DNA of 64,000 bases from Saprospiraceae bacterium (GTDB taxonomy: Bacteria; Bacteroidota; Bacteroidia; Chitinophagales; Saprospiraceae): positions 39,569-103,568 of the forward strand of contig JANQPA010000107.1 in the NCBI GenBank assembly GCA_028285545.1. The letters are read 5' to 3'. Within the stretch, counting starts at the first letter, position 1. Each line of letters starts with the position of its first letter. The translations under genes were made by a program, and so were the position numbers. The notes under the pieces are model-generated. The model was not told the origin of the DNA, ran no database searches, and saw nothing but the letters and a program-made list of their open reading frames with translations. Below, one piece after another: positions 27,626 to 35,280 of the stretch.

Positions 27626-27645
27626 AATAAAAAGACGTATCTTTG
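27614..27645 (+). promoter_or_regulatory. Bacteroidota-type promoter of the tRNA gene
   Basis: TTG at 27614-27616 and TATCTTTG at 27638-27645 fit the phylum's -33 TTG / -7 TAnnTTTG promoter with a 21-bp spacer. The -7 box is followed by CGG, as is common at tRNA genes. The -33 part lies inside the end of mlaF. Confidence 0.75.
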
Positions 27646-27662
27646 CGGTCCCGTATACAAGC

Positions 27663-27701
27663 AGGATTTATTGGCGGCCTTGAGAGCCGCCAATAAATCC
27701 T
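27663..27701. terminator. 16-bp perfect hairpin between mlaF and tRNA-Leu
   Basis: Bases 27663-27678 pair perfectly with 27686-27701 around a 7-nt loop. Only a short T run follows. It sits in the tRNA leader, between the promoter -7 box and the mature tRNA, so it may end mlaF transcription or form part of the tRNA precursor. Confidence 0.55.
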
Positions 27702-27714
27702 TTAAACACCACCT

Positions 27715-27798
27715 GCCCGGGTGCTGGAATTGGTAGACAGGCATGGTTGAGGGCCATGTGTCCGTATGGGCGTGCGGGTTCGACTCCCGCCTCGGGCA
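27715..27798 (+). tRNA. tRNA-Leu (anticodon GAG)
   Basis: A type II tRNA with a 7-bp acceptor stem (GCCCGGG/CTCGGGC, one G-U pair), D-arm AATTGGTAGACAGGC and a 5-bp anticodon stem CATGG/CCATG around loop TTGAGGG (anticodon GAG at 27749-27751). A long variable arm and a T-arm containing GGTTCGACTCC follow. The discriminator is A27798. It is followed by CCT, so the 3' CCA is not encoded and must be added enzymatically. Confidence 0.95.
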
Positions 27799-27809
27799 CC
27801 TAATTCACA

Positions 27810-27842
27810 AAGGTCCTTCAGATCTAAGATTTGAAGGACCTT
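27810..27842 (+). terminator. Hairpin following tRNA-Leu
   Basis: Bases 27810-27820 pair perfectly with 27832-27842 (AAGGTCCTTCA/TGAAGGACCTT) and the stem can extend inward by six more pairs. It starts 12 nt after the tRNA and ends 15 bp before the next start codon. It is the likely tRNA terminator or processing signal, although the following U-tract is weak. Confidence 0.6.
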
Positions 27843-27856
27843 CGTATATTCATACC

Positions 27857-28822
27857 ATGAAAAAAACAATCCCAAACCTCTCTGAAGCTGATAAAAAAAA
27901 TAATGCCCTAAAAAAGGAGGCTTTCCTTCTACAACTCTCCCAGATTCCACACCAGGGAACAGCAGGTTTTTTCGGGCCCCACAGCATCAGCTGGCAGCTC
28001 TATCGAGAGCCCCTCGTTCTGGTAGGAGGCATTAGGGCCTTGCTTCTGCAAATTGCTCATCCCGCCATCGCAGATGGAGTACAGCGATACAGCAATTTTC
28101 AGGAGGATGCACTCGAAAGAGGAAAAAGAACCTTTATGGCCATGGCTAAAATCTATTTTGGAGATGTGGAAGTGGCCAAAAAGACTGCCCTGCAATTACA
28201 TACCATTCACTCCTTCATAAAGGGGACCTATAAAGATCAGAAGGATAATATTAAATCTTATGGTGCAAATGATCCAGATCTATTACTTTGGGTGCTGGCT
28301 ACCCTAATTGATACCACCTTTTTAGTCTTTGAAAAAATAAAAGGGATTCTATCAACTCAGCAAAAGCAACAGTTTTTTGAAGAGGCAAAAACTACCGCCT
28401 TTTTAATGGGCATCCCAGAAAATTCTTTCCCAGCAAACCTTCAGGAGTTTAACCACTATTTTTCTCATACCATAAAAAATGAGCTTCGTGTGGATGAAAC
28501 CAGCCTTTCCTTAGCCAGAGCTATTTTGAATAATCGCTATTCTAGTAAACGCATTTCAGAAGCCCTGGCCCTTGGTTTTTTGCCAGAGAAATTAATCGTA
28601 GCTTTTGAATTGGACTTGAGTAAAACTACCTCTAAAAGATTTAAAAGAATCATCAAGAGAATCAAATTCTTCTATTTTTTATTCCCAGCCTATCTCCGTT
28701 ACGCCCCCGCCTGGCATCAGGCACGGTTTCGAATGGCGAAGGCGGAAGGGCGCAGGGGCAAGCTACTGGGGCGCTTTTACCATTGGTTGAGTAAGAGGAT
28801 GAGGATTCCTTTGGGGATATGA
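27857..28822 (+). CDS. MpaB-like oxygenase family protein (DUF2236)
   Basis: A 321-residue protein with FGPHSISWQLYREPLVLVGGIRALLLQIAHPAIADGVQRYSNF, the conserved start of the MpaB/DUF2236 family, which includes the latex-clearing oxygenase Lcp and bind a b-type heme. The LQIAHP histidine is the expected heme ligand region. The C-terminus is basic. An in-frame earlier start would lie inside the tRNA gene, so the ATG at 27857 is preferred. It may depend on readthrough from the tRNA promoter. Confidence 0.85.
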   Translation: MKKTIPNLSEADKKNNALKKEAFLLQLSQIPHQGTAGFFGPHSISWQLYREPLVLVGGIRALLLQIAHPAIADGVQRYSNFQEDALERGKRTFMAMAKIYFGDVEVAKKTALQLHTIHSFIKGTYKDQKDNIKSYGANDPDLLLWVLATLIDTTFLVFEKIKGILSTQQKQQFFEEAKTTAFLMGIPENSFPANLQEFNHYFSHTIKNELRVDETSLSLARAILNNRYSSKRISEALALGFLPEKLIVAFELDLSKTTSKRFKRIIKRIKFFYFLFPAYLRYAPAWHQARFRMAKAEGRRGKLLGRFYHWLSKRMRIPLGI

Positions 28823-28830
28823 AAATATCT

Positions 28831-28904
28831 GGGTATTGGGGTATTAGGGTATTAGGATTTTCCCAATATCCCAATATCCTAATACCCCAATATCCCAATA
28901 CCCC
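28831..28904. repeat. Octamer-word array GGGTATTR/CCAATAYC, inverted halves
   Basis: Nine 8-nt words in phase from 28831 to 28902. The left half has GGGTATTG and GGGTATTA copies, the centre is GGATTTTC, and the right half has CCAATATC, CTAATACC and CCAATACC. The halves are reverse complements at word level and fold into a long hairpin between convergent genes. The same word recurs at 31776. Confidence 0.9.
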
Positions 28905-28910
28905 TTCAAC

Positions 28911-29702
28911 CTATTTTTCCATCACTTTTAAATTCAAATAAGCCTCCAGGTCAAATTCCTGCAAGGAAGAAATGACTAAATCAGGAGTAAAAGCAAATTT
29001 GTGTAGATCTTCTTTTTTGGATACTCCGGACAAGGTCAAAATGGTACGATAACCGACCTGTATGCCTCCCAGGATATCCGTGGTCATGGTATCTCCGATG
29101 ATAGTTGTGTCCTCTGTAGGCATGCCTAATTTTTTGCGTGCAACTCGCATCATAACCGGACTGGGCTTCCCCACTGAAAAAGCCTTGATTCCGGTTGCTT
29201 CTTCAATCATGGCGATGACAGCCTTAATCCCTAAATTATTCCAGCCTTTTATTTTTGGAGAAGGATCCAGGTTGGTAGCAATCAATTTAGCTCCGTTGAG
29301 GATCATATCTACAGCATTATTAACCATTTCTAGCGTAAAATTCCGCCCCTCCCCTACTACTACAAAGTCGGGATCCTGAGATACCAATGAATAGCCATTT
29401 TCATGCAGACTGGTCAATAAGCCTCCCTCTCCTAATACATAGGCTGTACCGTGGGGTTTTTGGCGAGCCAGAAACCAGGCAGTGGCAAGGGCGCTGGTAA
29501 AAACATTTTCTTCACTGGCCTCAATGCCCATCCCCGCTAGTTTATTGACTACATCTCTGGGAGTGCGCTGACTATTATTGGTTAGGAAAAGGAAAGGAAT
29601 ATTATTTTTTTTCAGGTCTGCGATAAAGGTATCGGCCCCTGGTATTAGATCATTATTGCTATAAATGACCCCATCCATGTCAATTAAAAAACCTTGTGAC
29701 AT
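28911..29702 (-). CDS. HAD-IIA family phosphatase (NagD-like)
   Basis: A 263-residue HAD hydrolase. Motif I DMDGVIY carries the nucleophile D8 and acid D10. Motif II lies in FLTNNSQRT, and the lysine of motif III in VGKPSPVMM. Motif IV is IGDTMTTDILGG. A C2 cap sits between II and III. This is the NagD/UMP-phosphatase layout, acting on nucleotides or small phosphates in the cytoplasm. The exact substrate is not readable. It converges on the MpaB-like gene across an octamer array. Confidence 0.9.
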   Translation of the reverse strand: MSQGFLIDMDGVIYSNNDLIPGADTFIADLKKNNIPFLFLTNNSQRTPRDVVNKLAGMGIEASEENVFTSALATAWFLARQKPHGTAYVLGEGGLLTSLHENGYSLVSQDPDFVVVGEGRNFTLEMVNNAVDMILNGAKLIATNLDPSPKIKGWNNLGIKAVIAMIEEATGIKAFSVGKPSPVMMRVARKKLGMPTEDTTIIGDTMTTDILGGIQVGYRTILTLSGVSKKEDLHKFAFTPDLVISSLQEFDLEAYLNLKVMEK

Positions 29703-30048
29703 AATTTAGTTTTTCGTTTTTAAAAGGTTATTTCTTATGCAACCATTAAGCACTAAAATAATTTTTCCTACTATAGTCAATTATTGAACTTAGACACACA
29801 GGATGCACTAATGCTAGTTGCTTGGTCTTGGATAGGACATTCGGAAAACAAATTTATGGGAAAACGGCAGTAAATGCCAATTTATTGGGTCAAATTAAAT
29901 TTAATAAAAACAAGCCTTCAACTAAAATAGAGCCCATATTGTTTTAGTGTTGTTTTGATTTCGTATCAAAAAAAAAGTAGCATCTGAAAAACACCGAACA
30001 TTTCCTTATCTTTTGAAATAATTCACTTTTGCTGCTCTTTTATCATGT
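29703..30048. other. Non-coding spacer upstream of the ArsR gene
   Basis: About 345 bp between divergent genes. It is AT-rich, with no convincing open frame, repeat or RNA gene. It holds the promoter of the NagD-like gene on the left, not individually recognisable, and ends at the ArsR promoter. Confidence 0.5.
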
Positions 30049-30078
30049 TTGTTTTATGATTATATATTTATACATTTG
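30049..30078 (+). promoter_or_regulatory. Bacteroidota-type promoter directly abutting the ArsR start codon
   Basis: TTG (30049-30051), a 19-bp spacer and TACATTTG (30071-30078) match the -33/-7 consensus exactly. The start codon is at 30084, where transcription should begin, so the mRNA may be leaderless or nearly so. Confidence 0.7.
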
Positions 30079-30083
30079 TTCCT

Positions 30084-30401
30084 ATGGAGACTAACAACGG
30101 AATTCTAAATCAACAAGAGGCTGAAAAGCTGGAACGTATTGCTTTCATTTTAAAAACAGTAGCTCACCCAATGCGCCTGGGCATCATCCATTTATTGGAA
30201 CAGCATCCCAAGTTATCGGTTAGTGAGATCTGTGAAATGCTTGGTAGTGAACAATCTCTTACCTCTCATCACCTTCAGAATATGCGGTTGAAGGGTATCT
30301 TAAGTGTAAAAAGGCAGGGACGCAGCATGATGTACTCCCTAAAAGAAAGAGATGTTTCCTTAATAATCGAATGCTTAGAAAATTGCCAATGTAATATGTA
30401 A
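30084..30401 (+). CDS. ArsR family transcriptional regulator
   Basis: A 105-residue winged-helix repressor. It has VAHPMRLGIIHLLE, then the recognition region LSVSEICEMLGSEQSLTSHHLQNMRLKGIL and the wing VKRQGRSMMYSLKE. It lacks the ELCVC arsenic site in alpha-3, having one cysteine in SEICEML, but its C-terminus has three cysteines (ECLENCQCNM). These could bind metal or form a persulfide/disulfide switch, as in related ArsR sensors (inference). It is a single gene with its own promoter and terminator. Confidence 0.88.
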   Translation: METNNGILNQQEAEKLERIAFILKTVAHPMRLGIIHLLEQHPKLSVSEICEMLGSEQSLTSHHLQNMRLKGILSVKRQGRSMMYSLKERDVSLIIECLENCQCNM

Positions 30402-30405
30402 AATG

Positions 30406-30428
30406 AAAGCACTCTCGGGTGCTTTTTT
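30406..30428 (+). terminator. Intrinsic terminator of the ArsR gene
   Basis: AAAGCAC pairs with GTGCTTT around a 6-nt loop and runs into eight T residues. It starts 5 bp after the ArsR stop codon. Confidence 0.85.
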
Positions 30429-30634
30429 TTGGATCAACATATGAATATAACAACATACTTTGTAATATACCTATTTATATATCCTACTCGCCACAGAGAA
30501 CAATTTTTCAAAGACAACATAATTATTAGGATACGAAGGTGTAATTTTGAAAGAAAGTTTTGTTATCCGCAGACCACAAACCTTGTCGTAAATATTTTCA
30601 AAAAAAAAATAGCAAATTAAAAGAATATTAAAGC

Positions 30635-31033
30635 ATGGGAATCGTAAAAAGAAGCAGTAAAATATATAGTACTTTCAACCTAAAATGCCCTCGATGTCAT
30701 CAGGGAGATTTATTCTTTACTCCTACTTTTTCTTTCAGAAAGCCCTTTGACATGCACAAAAATTGCCCCCTATGCCAGCAAGATTATGAACCAGAGCCAG
30801 GTTTTTATTACGGAGCAATGTTTATTTCTTATATCATCACTGGTTTTTTCTGTCTTGGTTTCACTATGTTTCTTCACTGGGTGCTTGGCCTAAGTATTGC
30901 CACCTCCTTTGGAATTTTGCTGGCTGTTTGTGCTATTTTCTTCGTTTACATTTTCCGAGTGGCCCGATCAGGTTGGATAAATCTTAATGTAAGATATGAT
31001 CCGCAAAAGGCCAAGCTGGTTTCGAATGAATAA
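30635..31033 (+). CDS. DUF983 family membrane protein
   Basis: A 132-residue protein. A zinc-ribbon-like start CPRCHQGDLF is followed by KNCPLCQQDYEPEPGFYYGAMFISY, the DUF983 signature, and two membrane spans at about 62-82 and 86-106. The C-terminus is short and basic. Function is unknown; the family is common in Bacteroidota and Alphaproteobacteria. It ends 8 bp before an octamer array. Confidence 0.88.
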   Translation: MGIVKRSSKIYSTFNLKCPRCHQGDLFFTPTFSFRKPFDMHKNCPLCQQDYEPEPGFYYGAMFISYIITGFFCLGFTMFLHWVLGLSIATSFGILLAVCAIFFVYIFRVARSGWINLNVRYDPQKAKLVSNE

Positions 31034-31040
31034 AGTGATT

Positions 31041-31125
31041 ATGGGGTCATGGGGTCACGTATACACGGGTTTACGTATTCCCCTCATAAACTCCTATCCG
31101 TGAATCCGTATACACGTGAACCCGT
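31041..31125. repeat. Octamer-word array ACGKRTTC, inverted halves
   Basis: The left half has five 8-nt words (31041-31080): two copies of ATGGGGTC, then ACGTATAC, ACGGGTTT and ACGTATTC. The right half (31094-31125) has four words whose reverse complements are ACGGGTTC, ACGTGTAT, ACGGATTC and ACGGATAG. Words thus match across the two strands in phase but not base by base. It fills the gap between the DUF983 and Crp/Fnr genes. Confidence 0.85.
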
Positions 31126-31137
31126 AAAATCATAAAA

Positions 31138-31776
31138 ATGGATGCACACATATTAGAACTGGTAAGAAAAAATTATCCCCAAATTGCAGAAAAAAAGCTG
31201 CAGGAAGAAATAGCAGAAGTAGGGAAATTGATTTTTATCAAAGAAGGCGAACTCATCCAGGATATTGGTTCCTATATCAAAATGGTTCCCCTTATTCTGG
31301 AAGGGTCTATCAAAGTATCCAGAGAAGACGAGGAAGGAAATGAGTTATTTTTGTATTTCCTGAATGCCGGTCAGACCTGCTCTATGTCCTTTACTTGCTG
31401 TATGATGAACAAACGCTCAGAAATTAAAACAGTAGCAGAGGAAGACACCACTTTAATTGGAATTCCCATCCGATATATGGATGAATGGATGAGTAAATAC
31501 CAGAGTTGGAAAAACTTTGTCATGCGTACCTATGATAGCCGTATGATTGAATTGGTTAAAACAATTGATAGTATTGCCTTTAAAAAAATGGATGAACGCC
31601 TCTTGCAATATTTGGAAAATAAAAGCAAAACTCACCAATCTAAAATCTTATCCAGTACCCACCAGGAGATTGCTTATGACCTAAATGCATCCAGAGAGGC
31701 CATTTCCCGGCTACTCAAACAATTGGAAAAAGAAAAAATAGTGAGGTTAGGTAGAAATAAGATTGAGTTGTTATAG
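31138..31776 (+). CDS. Crp/Fnr family transcriptional regulator
   Basis: A 212-residue regulator with a cyclic-nucleotide-binding-like beta-roll (residues about 20-125), a dimerisation helix and a C-terminal winged helix (SSTHQEIAYDLNASREAISRLLKQLEKEKIV). The sensor domain carries the cysteine cluster GQTCSMSFTCCMM near residue 80. It has no Fnr-type N-terminal cysteines. Bacteroidota regulators with a similar cluster often stand by sulfur-handling genes, and cysE-cysM lie 1.8 kb downstream, so redox or sulfide sensing is plausible. Confidence 0.88.
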   Translation: MDAHILELVRKNYPQIAEKKLQEEIAEVGKLIFIKEGELIQDIGSYIKMVPLILEGSIKVSREDEEGNELFLYFLNAGQTCSMSFTCCMMNKRSEIKTVAEEDTTLIGIPIRYMDEWMSKYQSWKNFVMRTYDSRMIELVKTIDSIAFKKMDERLLQYLENKSKTHQSKILSSTHQEIAYDLNASREAISRLLKQLEKEKIVRLGRNKIELL

Positions 31777-31840
31777 GATATTGGGGTATTGGGGTATTGG
31801 GGTATTGGGAAATCCTAATACCTCAAAGTATTCCCTATAT
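31776..31840. repeat. Octamer-word array GGGTATTG
   Basis: GGATATTG followed by three GGGTATTG copies (31776-31807), then GGAAATCC and degenerate inverted words (TAATACCT and beyond). The first base is the last base of the Crp/Fnr stop codon. The word is the same as in the array at 28831. Confidence 0.85.
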
Positions 31841-31865
31841 TTTTAACAGGTAAAAATCCTAGTAG

Positions 31866-32765
31866 ATGAAGACAAACACCAATGTTGAGCATCTCGAGTG
31901 TCATTCTTTTGGGCTTAATAATCAGGAATTCTACATATTGAGATATGAAGATTTTCTTAAAGAGTCAGATTTTTCGAGGCTCACCTACCGGCATAATTAT
32001 TACATGGTCTTATTTTGCACAGAGGGAAACGGGCATCATTTAATTGATTTTCAAGAATATGAGATCAAAGTAAATGACATTTATTTAATGTTTCCAGGAC
32101 AAATTCATGCATGGAAAGGGAGTCAAAATATAAAGGGTTATATTATATTTTTCACTCCCAATTTTTTCAATATGAGATATCACAATAATATTCTTCTAGA
32201 ATTTCCTTTTTTCAATGCTACTTCCAAAAAACCATTTGTAAGTTTAGATGAAACTGAAAGGCACCATAAAATAAGCCTGTTTAATAATATGCTTCAGGAG
32301 TTTGAAAATAAACAGGATGACTTCTTAAAAGTGCTACGGTCCTATTTGAATATTATTCTAATTGAAGTTAACAGGATTTATGATTCTACTTTCCATTCTA
32401 ATGTGAATATTGATAAAAATGCAGCCTTAATCGTAAAAAATTTTGAACTCCTAATTAATAAGCATTATAAAGAAAACCATAAGGTAAAAGACTATGCAAA
32501 GCTCTTAAACTTAACCCCTAATTATCTCAATGCCGTTTGTAATAAAATAATGAATCGACCTGCAGGAGCCTTGATCCGCCATCGGATTATGCTGGAGGCC
32601 AAAAGATTATTACTACATGAGGGAGATACAGTAGCTCGAATTGGTCATGAATTAGGATTTGTCGATAATTCCTATTTCTGCCGTTTTTTCAAAAAGTATG
32701 AACATCTTAGTCCAGAAAAATTTAGAAAAACTCACCTGATCAGTGAGCACAATAATTTGATTTGA
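31866..32765 (+). CDS. AraC family transcriptional regulator
   Basis: A 299-residue regulator. Residues about 20-140 form a cupin-like sensor (GNGHHLIDFQEYEIKVNDIYLMFPGQIHAW). The last 100 residues carry two helix-turn-helix units (VKDYAKLLNLTPNYLNAVCNKIMNRPAGALIRHRIMLEAKRLL; VARIGHELGFVDNSYFCRFFKKYEHLSPEKFR), the AraC signature. The ligand is unknown. It ends 2 bp before the next start codon, implying coupled translation with the small downstream gene. Confidence 0.92.
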   Translation: MKTNTNVEHLECHSFGLNNQEFYILRYEDFLKESDFSRLTYRHNYYMVLFCTEGNGHHLIDFQEYEIKVNDIYLMFPGQIHAWKGSQNIKGYIIFFTPNFFNMRYHNNILLEFPFFNATSKKPFVSLDETERHHKISLFNNMLQEFENKQDDFLKVLRSYLNIILIEVNRIYDSTFHSNVNIDKNAALIVKNFELLINKHYKENHKVKDYAKLLNLTPNYLNAVCNKIMNRPAGALIRHRIMLEAKRLLLHEGDTVARIGHELGFVDNSYFCRFFKKYEHLSPEKFRKTHLISEHNNLI

Positions 32766-32767
32766 TT

Positions 32768-33175
32768 ATGTCTTTATCTGAAAAAAACGTCAAAATCTTA
32801 ATGCTTCATCTTCATCAAAAAATACAAGAATATGCTAACTATGCTGTTTCCAAAATTATAGAAGATAAAGCATTCGATATTATAGATTATCCTCCAGGTG
32901 ATCAGTTTTCTGATTCAGAAATTAAAGCCCTTAAAGAGCTAAAAAATGATATTCATCTAAAATCTGGGCTAACAAAACTTATTGCAGATAACAGCGCAGC
33001 TGTCCTTTTCGATTTATTTAATATCCTTGATGGTACCGTAGAGCCCTATTCTGATGATGAAGAATGGAGTGGATTAAAATTAGTCAATGTAGAACCGGAG
33101 GTAAACGAGATCGAATTCACCGCTATGTTACATGACGATTTTTTTAGCACCTATTGGGACTATAAAGATCCTTAA
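32768..33175 (+). CDS. Hypothetical protein, small and acidic
   Basis: I do not recognise this 135-residue protein. It is soluble and acidic, with helical N- and C-terminal parts and a central ILDGTVEPYSDDEEWSGLKLV segment. It has no signal peptide. I place the start at ATG 32768, 2 bp after the AraC stop codon. The pairing with AraC suggests a shared operon. A cluster of three repeat arrays follows. Confidence 0.65.
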   Translation: MSLSEKNVKILMLHLHQKIQEYANYAVSKIIEDKAFDIIDYPPGDQFSDSEIKALKELKNDIHLKSGLTKLIADNSAAVLFDLFNILDGTVEPYSDDEEWSGLKLVNVEPEVNEIEFTAMLHDDFFSTYWDYKDP

Positions 33176-33186
33176 ATAAATCTTCA

Positions 33187-33234
33187 CCAGACTGCTAGAC
33201 TACCAGGCTACTAGACTACTGTACCACCACGTCT
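33187..33234. repeat. Octamer-word array CTAGACTA
   Basis: Six 8-nt words in phase, including two exact CTAGACTA copies and CCAGACTG and CCAGGCTA variants, fading to CTGTACCA and CCACGTCT. The word is shared with the array at 13855. It starts 12 bp after a stop codon. Confidence 0.75.
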
Positions 33235-33309
33235 TGGATTGTTACTGTTTTCCCGTTATTTAGGGATTGCTATCTAAAAGGATAGTTGCTTATCGGAGCT
33301 TTTTTCTGA

Positions 33310-33363
33310 CGCTGATTTCGCAAATTCCGCTAATCCTTTTCTGCGATATTTGCGAAATCAGCG
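33310..33363. repeat. Nonamer-word array CGCNNATNN with a 16-bp perfect stem
   Basis: The left half holds CGCTGATTT, CGCAAATTC and CGCTAATCC (9-nt period). The right half, read on the minus strand, holds CGCTGATTT, CGCAAATAT and CGCAGAAAA. Bases 33310-33325 pair perfectly with 33348-33363. Confidence 0.8.
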
Positions 33364-33416
33364 TGCCTATTAAACTTTTAAAATAACAGATATCCCTAAA
33401 ATTTTGAAAAACTCTA

Positions 33417-33444
33417 CGCGGAACATGGAACGCTGAACACGGAA
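33417..33444. repeat. Heptamer-word array CNNNGAA (four units)
   Basis: Four 7-nt words in phase: CGCGGAA, CATGGAA, CGCTGAA and CACGGAA. It is the third short-word array in the same 354-bp gap before cysE. No inverted half is visible. Confidence 0.6.
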
Positions 33445-33529
33445 CCATTCAAAAAACTTTAAACTTTCCCTAACCAACTCTTTCCCAAATTAATTCGTTA
33501 TTTGTAGATATAAATAAGTACCCAGAGCC

Positions 33530-34348
33530 ATGCACGATAATTTTATACACTCCCTATATTCTGAACATACCAATGGCAAGGAAATTCCTTCTCCGTCTAT
33601 GATTTGTGATTGGTTAAATGAATTGATAGGCCTGCTTTTTCCCGAATTTTCAGACAGGAGATATCAATCCTATAGAGAATTTGACCAGCACTTTCAAAAT
33701 AAAAGACTAAAACTCTATAAAATATTAACCACCCTGGAGGATCGCTTGCCTGTTTCGGCCCACGAAATTGAACATCACTACATGGAATGCTTACCTGAAC
33801 TTCGGGAAGCTATCCATAAGGATGCAAAAGCCATATTGAAGGGTGACCCTGCTGCTGTAAGTTTAACGGAAGTTATCAGAACCTATCCTGGGTTTTATGC
33901 TATTGCAGTGTATAGATTGGCGCATGAATTTTACAATTTAAAAGTGCCCTTAATTCCTCGCATATTAACCGAACATGCACATGGAAAAACTGGTGTTGAC
34001 ATCCACCCTGGTGCAAAGATTGGAGAAAACTTCTGTATCGATCATGGTACAGGAATAGTTATCGGGGAAACCGTTAATATTGGTAATGATGTAAAAATTT
34101 ATCAGGGAGTCACTTTGGGTGCATTGAGTGTACGCAAAGAAATGGCTAAAGTCAAAAGACATCCAACCATTGAGGATCGGGTAGTTATTTATTCTGGGGC
34201 CACCATTTTAGGTGGTGAAACGGTCATTGGCCATGATAGCATCATTGGTGGTAATGTTTGGATAACAAAAAGCGTAGCCCCCAATTGTCGAATTTATTAT
34301 AATGGTTATGTGAGTCAAAAACATCAGGATTCTCAAAAACTCAGCTAA
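33530..34348 (+). CDS. cysE: Serine O-acetyltransferase
   Basis: A 272-residue enzyme that acetylates serine with acetyl-CoA, the first step to cysteine. A helical N-terminal domain (to about 150) precedes a left-handed beta-helix of hexapeptide repeats (IHPGAKIGENFCIDHGTGIVIGETVNIGNDVKIYQGVTLGA), with catalytic histidine in IDHGTG. PTIEDRVVIYSGATILGG and IGGNVWIT complete it. It is longer than the minimal EpsC type. cysM follows after 28 bp, giving a complete two-gene serine-to-cysteine route. Confidence 0.93.
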   Translation: MHDNFIHSLYSEHTNGKEIPSPSMICDWLNELIGLLFPEFSDRRYQSYREFDQHFQNKRLKLYKILTTLEDRLPVSAHEIEHHYMECLPELREAIHKDAKAILKGDPAAVSLTEVIRTYPGFYAIAVYRLAHEFYNLKVPLIPRILTEHAHGKTGVDIHPGAKIGENFCIDHGTGIVIGETVNIGNDVKIYQGVTLGALSVRKEMAKVKRHPTIEDRVVIYSGATILGGETVIGHDSIIGGNVWITKSVAPNCRIYYNGYVSQKHQDSQKLS

Positions 34349-34376
34349 TTTTTCATACAACAAACAAAACCAACAC

Positions 34377-35255
34377 ATGAGTTCTATTGCCCAAATTATT
34401 GGCAACACCCCATTAGTTGAAATCAATAACATCATTAATAAGCCTGGAGTAAAAGTATTTGGAAAACTGGAAGGTCAAAACCCGGGAGGAAGCGTCAAAG
34501 ATCGGGCCGCTTACAATATGATTAAAAGTGCAATCGATAGAGGTGAAATCCAACCTGGAATGAAATTGGTAGAAGCTACCAGCGGTAATACAGGTATTGC
34601 CCTGGCCATGATTGCTCGCATTTTTGGAATTGAGATCACTCTTATCATGCCCGAAAGTGCCACCAAGGAAAGAGTCCAAACCATGAAAGCCTATGGAGCT
34701 GAAGTGGTATTAACTCCAGCAGAAAAAACCATTGAATATTCGCGAGACTATGCACAATCCTTAGTGGATCAAGGTGGTTACTTAATGCTTAATCAATTTG
34801 CTAACCCAGACAATTGGGGCATGCACTATAAAACCACCGGTCCTGAAATTTGGAAAGATACGGAAGGCAAAATCACCCACTTTGTTTCCTCTATGGGAAC
34901 AACAGGCACTATTATGGGTGTCTCCAGATATTTAAAAGAACAAAACCAGGACATCCAAATTGTAGGTGTTCAACCAACCGATGGTTCCCGAATTCCCGGC
35001 ATCCGTAGGTGGTCAAAAGAATTCCTACCTGCCATTTTTGAACCAGAAAGAGTGGATAAAATAATCGACGTGTCGCAAGAAGAAGCACAACTTACAATGA
35101 AACGTTTGGCCACCGATGAGGCTATTTTCGCCGGCATGAGCAGTGGAGGAGCCGTCATGGCTGCTTCTAAATTGGTTGAGGAATTGGATGAGGGTTTAGT
35201 AGTTTGTATTATATGTGATCGGGGTGATCGGTATTTGTCTTCAGGAATATATTAA
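34377..35255 (+). CDS. cysM: Cysteine synthase B-type, PLP dependent
   Basis: A 292-residue PLP enzyme that joins O-acetylserine and sulfide (or thiosulfate for CysM). It has IGNTPLVEI at 8-16, the PLP lysine K41 in PGGSVKDRAA, the asparagine loop TSGNTGIALA and the phosphate-binding GTTGTIMGV. The length and the RIPGIRRW block fit the CysM subgroup. It is the second gene of the cys pair and ends 25 bp before a convergent gene. Confidence 0.92.
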   Translation: MSSIAQIIGNTPLVEINNIINKPGVKVFGKLEGQNPGGSVKDRAAYNMIKSAIDRGEIQPGMKLVEATSGNTGIALAMIARIFGIEITLIMPESATKERVQTMKAYGAEVVLTPAEKTIEYSRDYAQSLVDQGGYLMLNQFANPDNWGMHYKTTGPEIWKDTEGKITHFVSSMGTTGTIMGVSRYLKEQNQDIQIVGVQPTDGSRIPGIRRWSKEFLPAIFEPERVDKIIDVSQEEAQLTMKRLATDEAIFAGMSSGGAVMAASKLVEELDEGLVVCIICDRGDRYLSSGIY

Positions 35256-35280
35256 AAATAGAAGATCCATTGTAATTACC

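Noticed and set aside
27743..27856. Extended start for the MpaB-like gene inside tRNA-Leu
   Set aside because: The 38 extra codons overlap the tRNA and its hairpin; ATG 27857 starts the conserved protein.
30429..30620. Short open frame after the ArsR terminator
   Set aside because: It begins in the terminator tail, is AT-driven and shows no family features.
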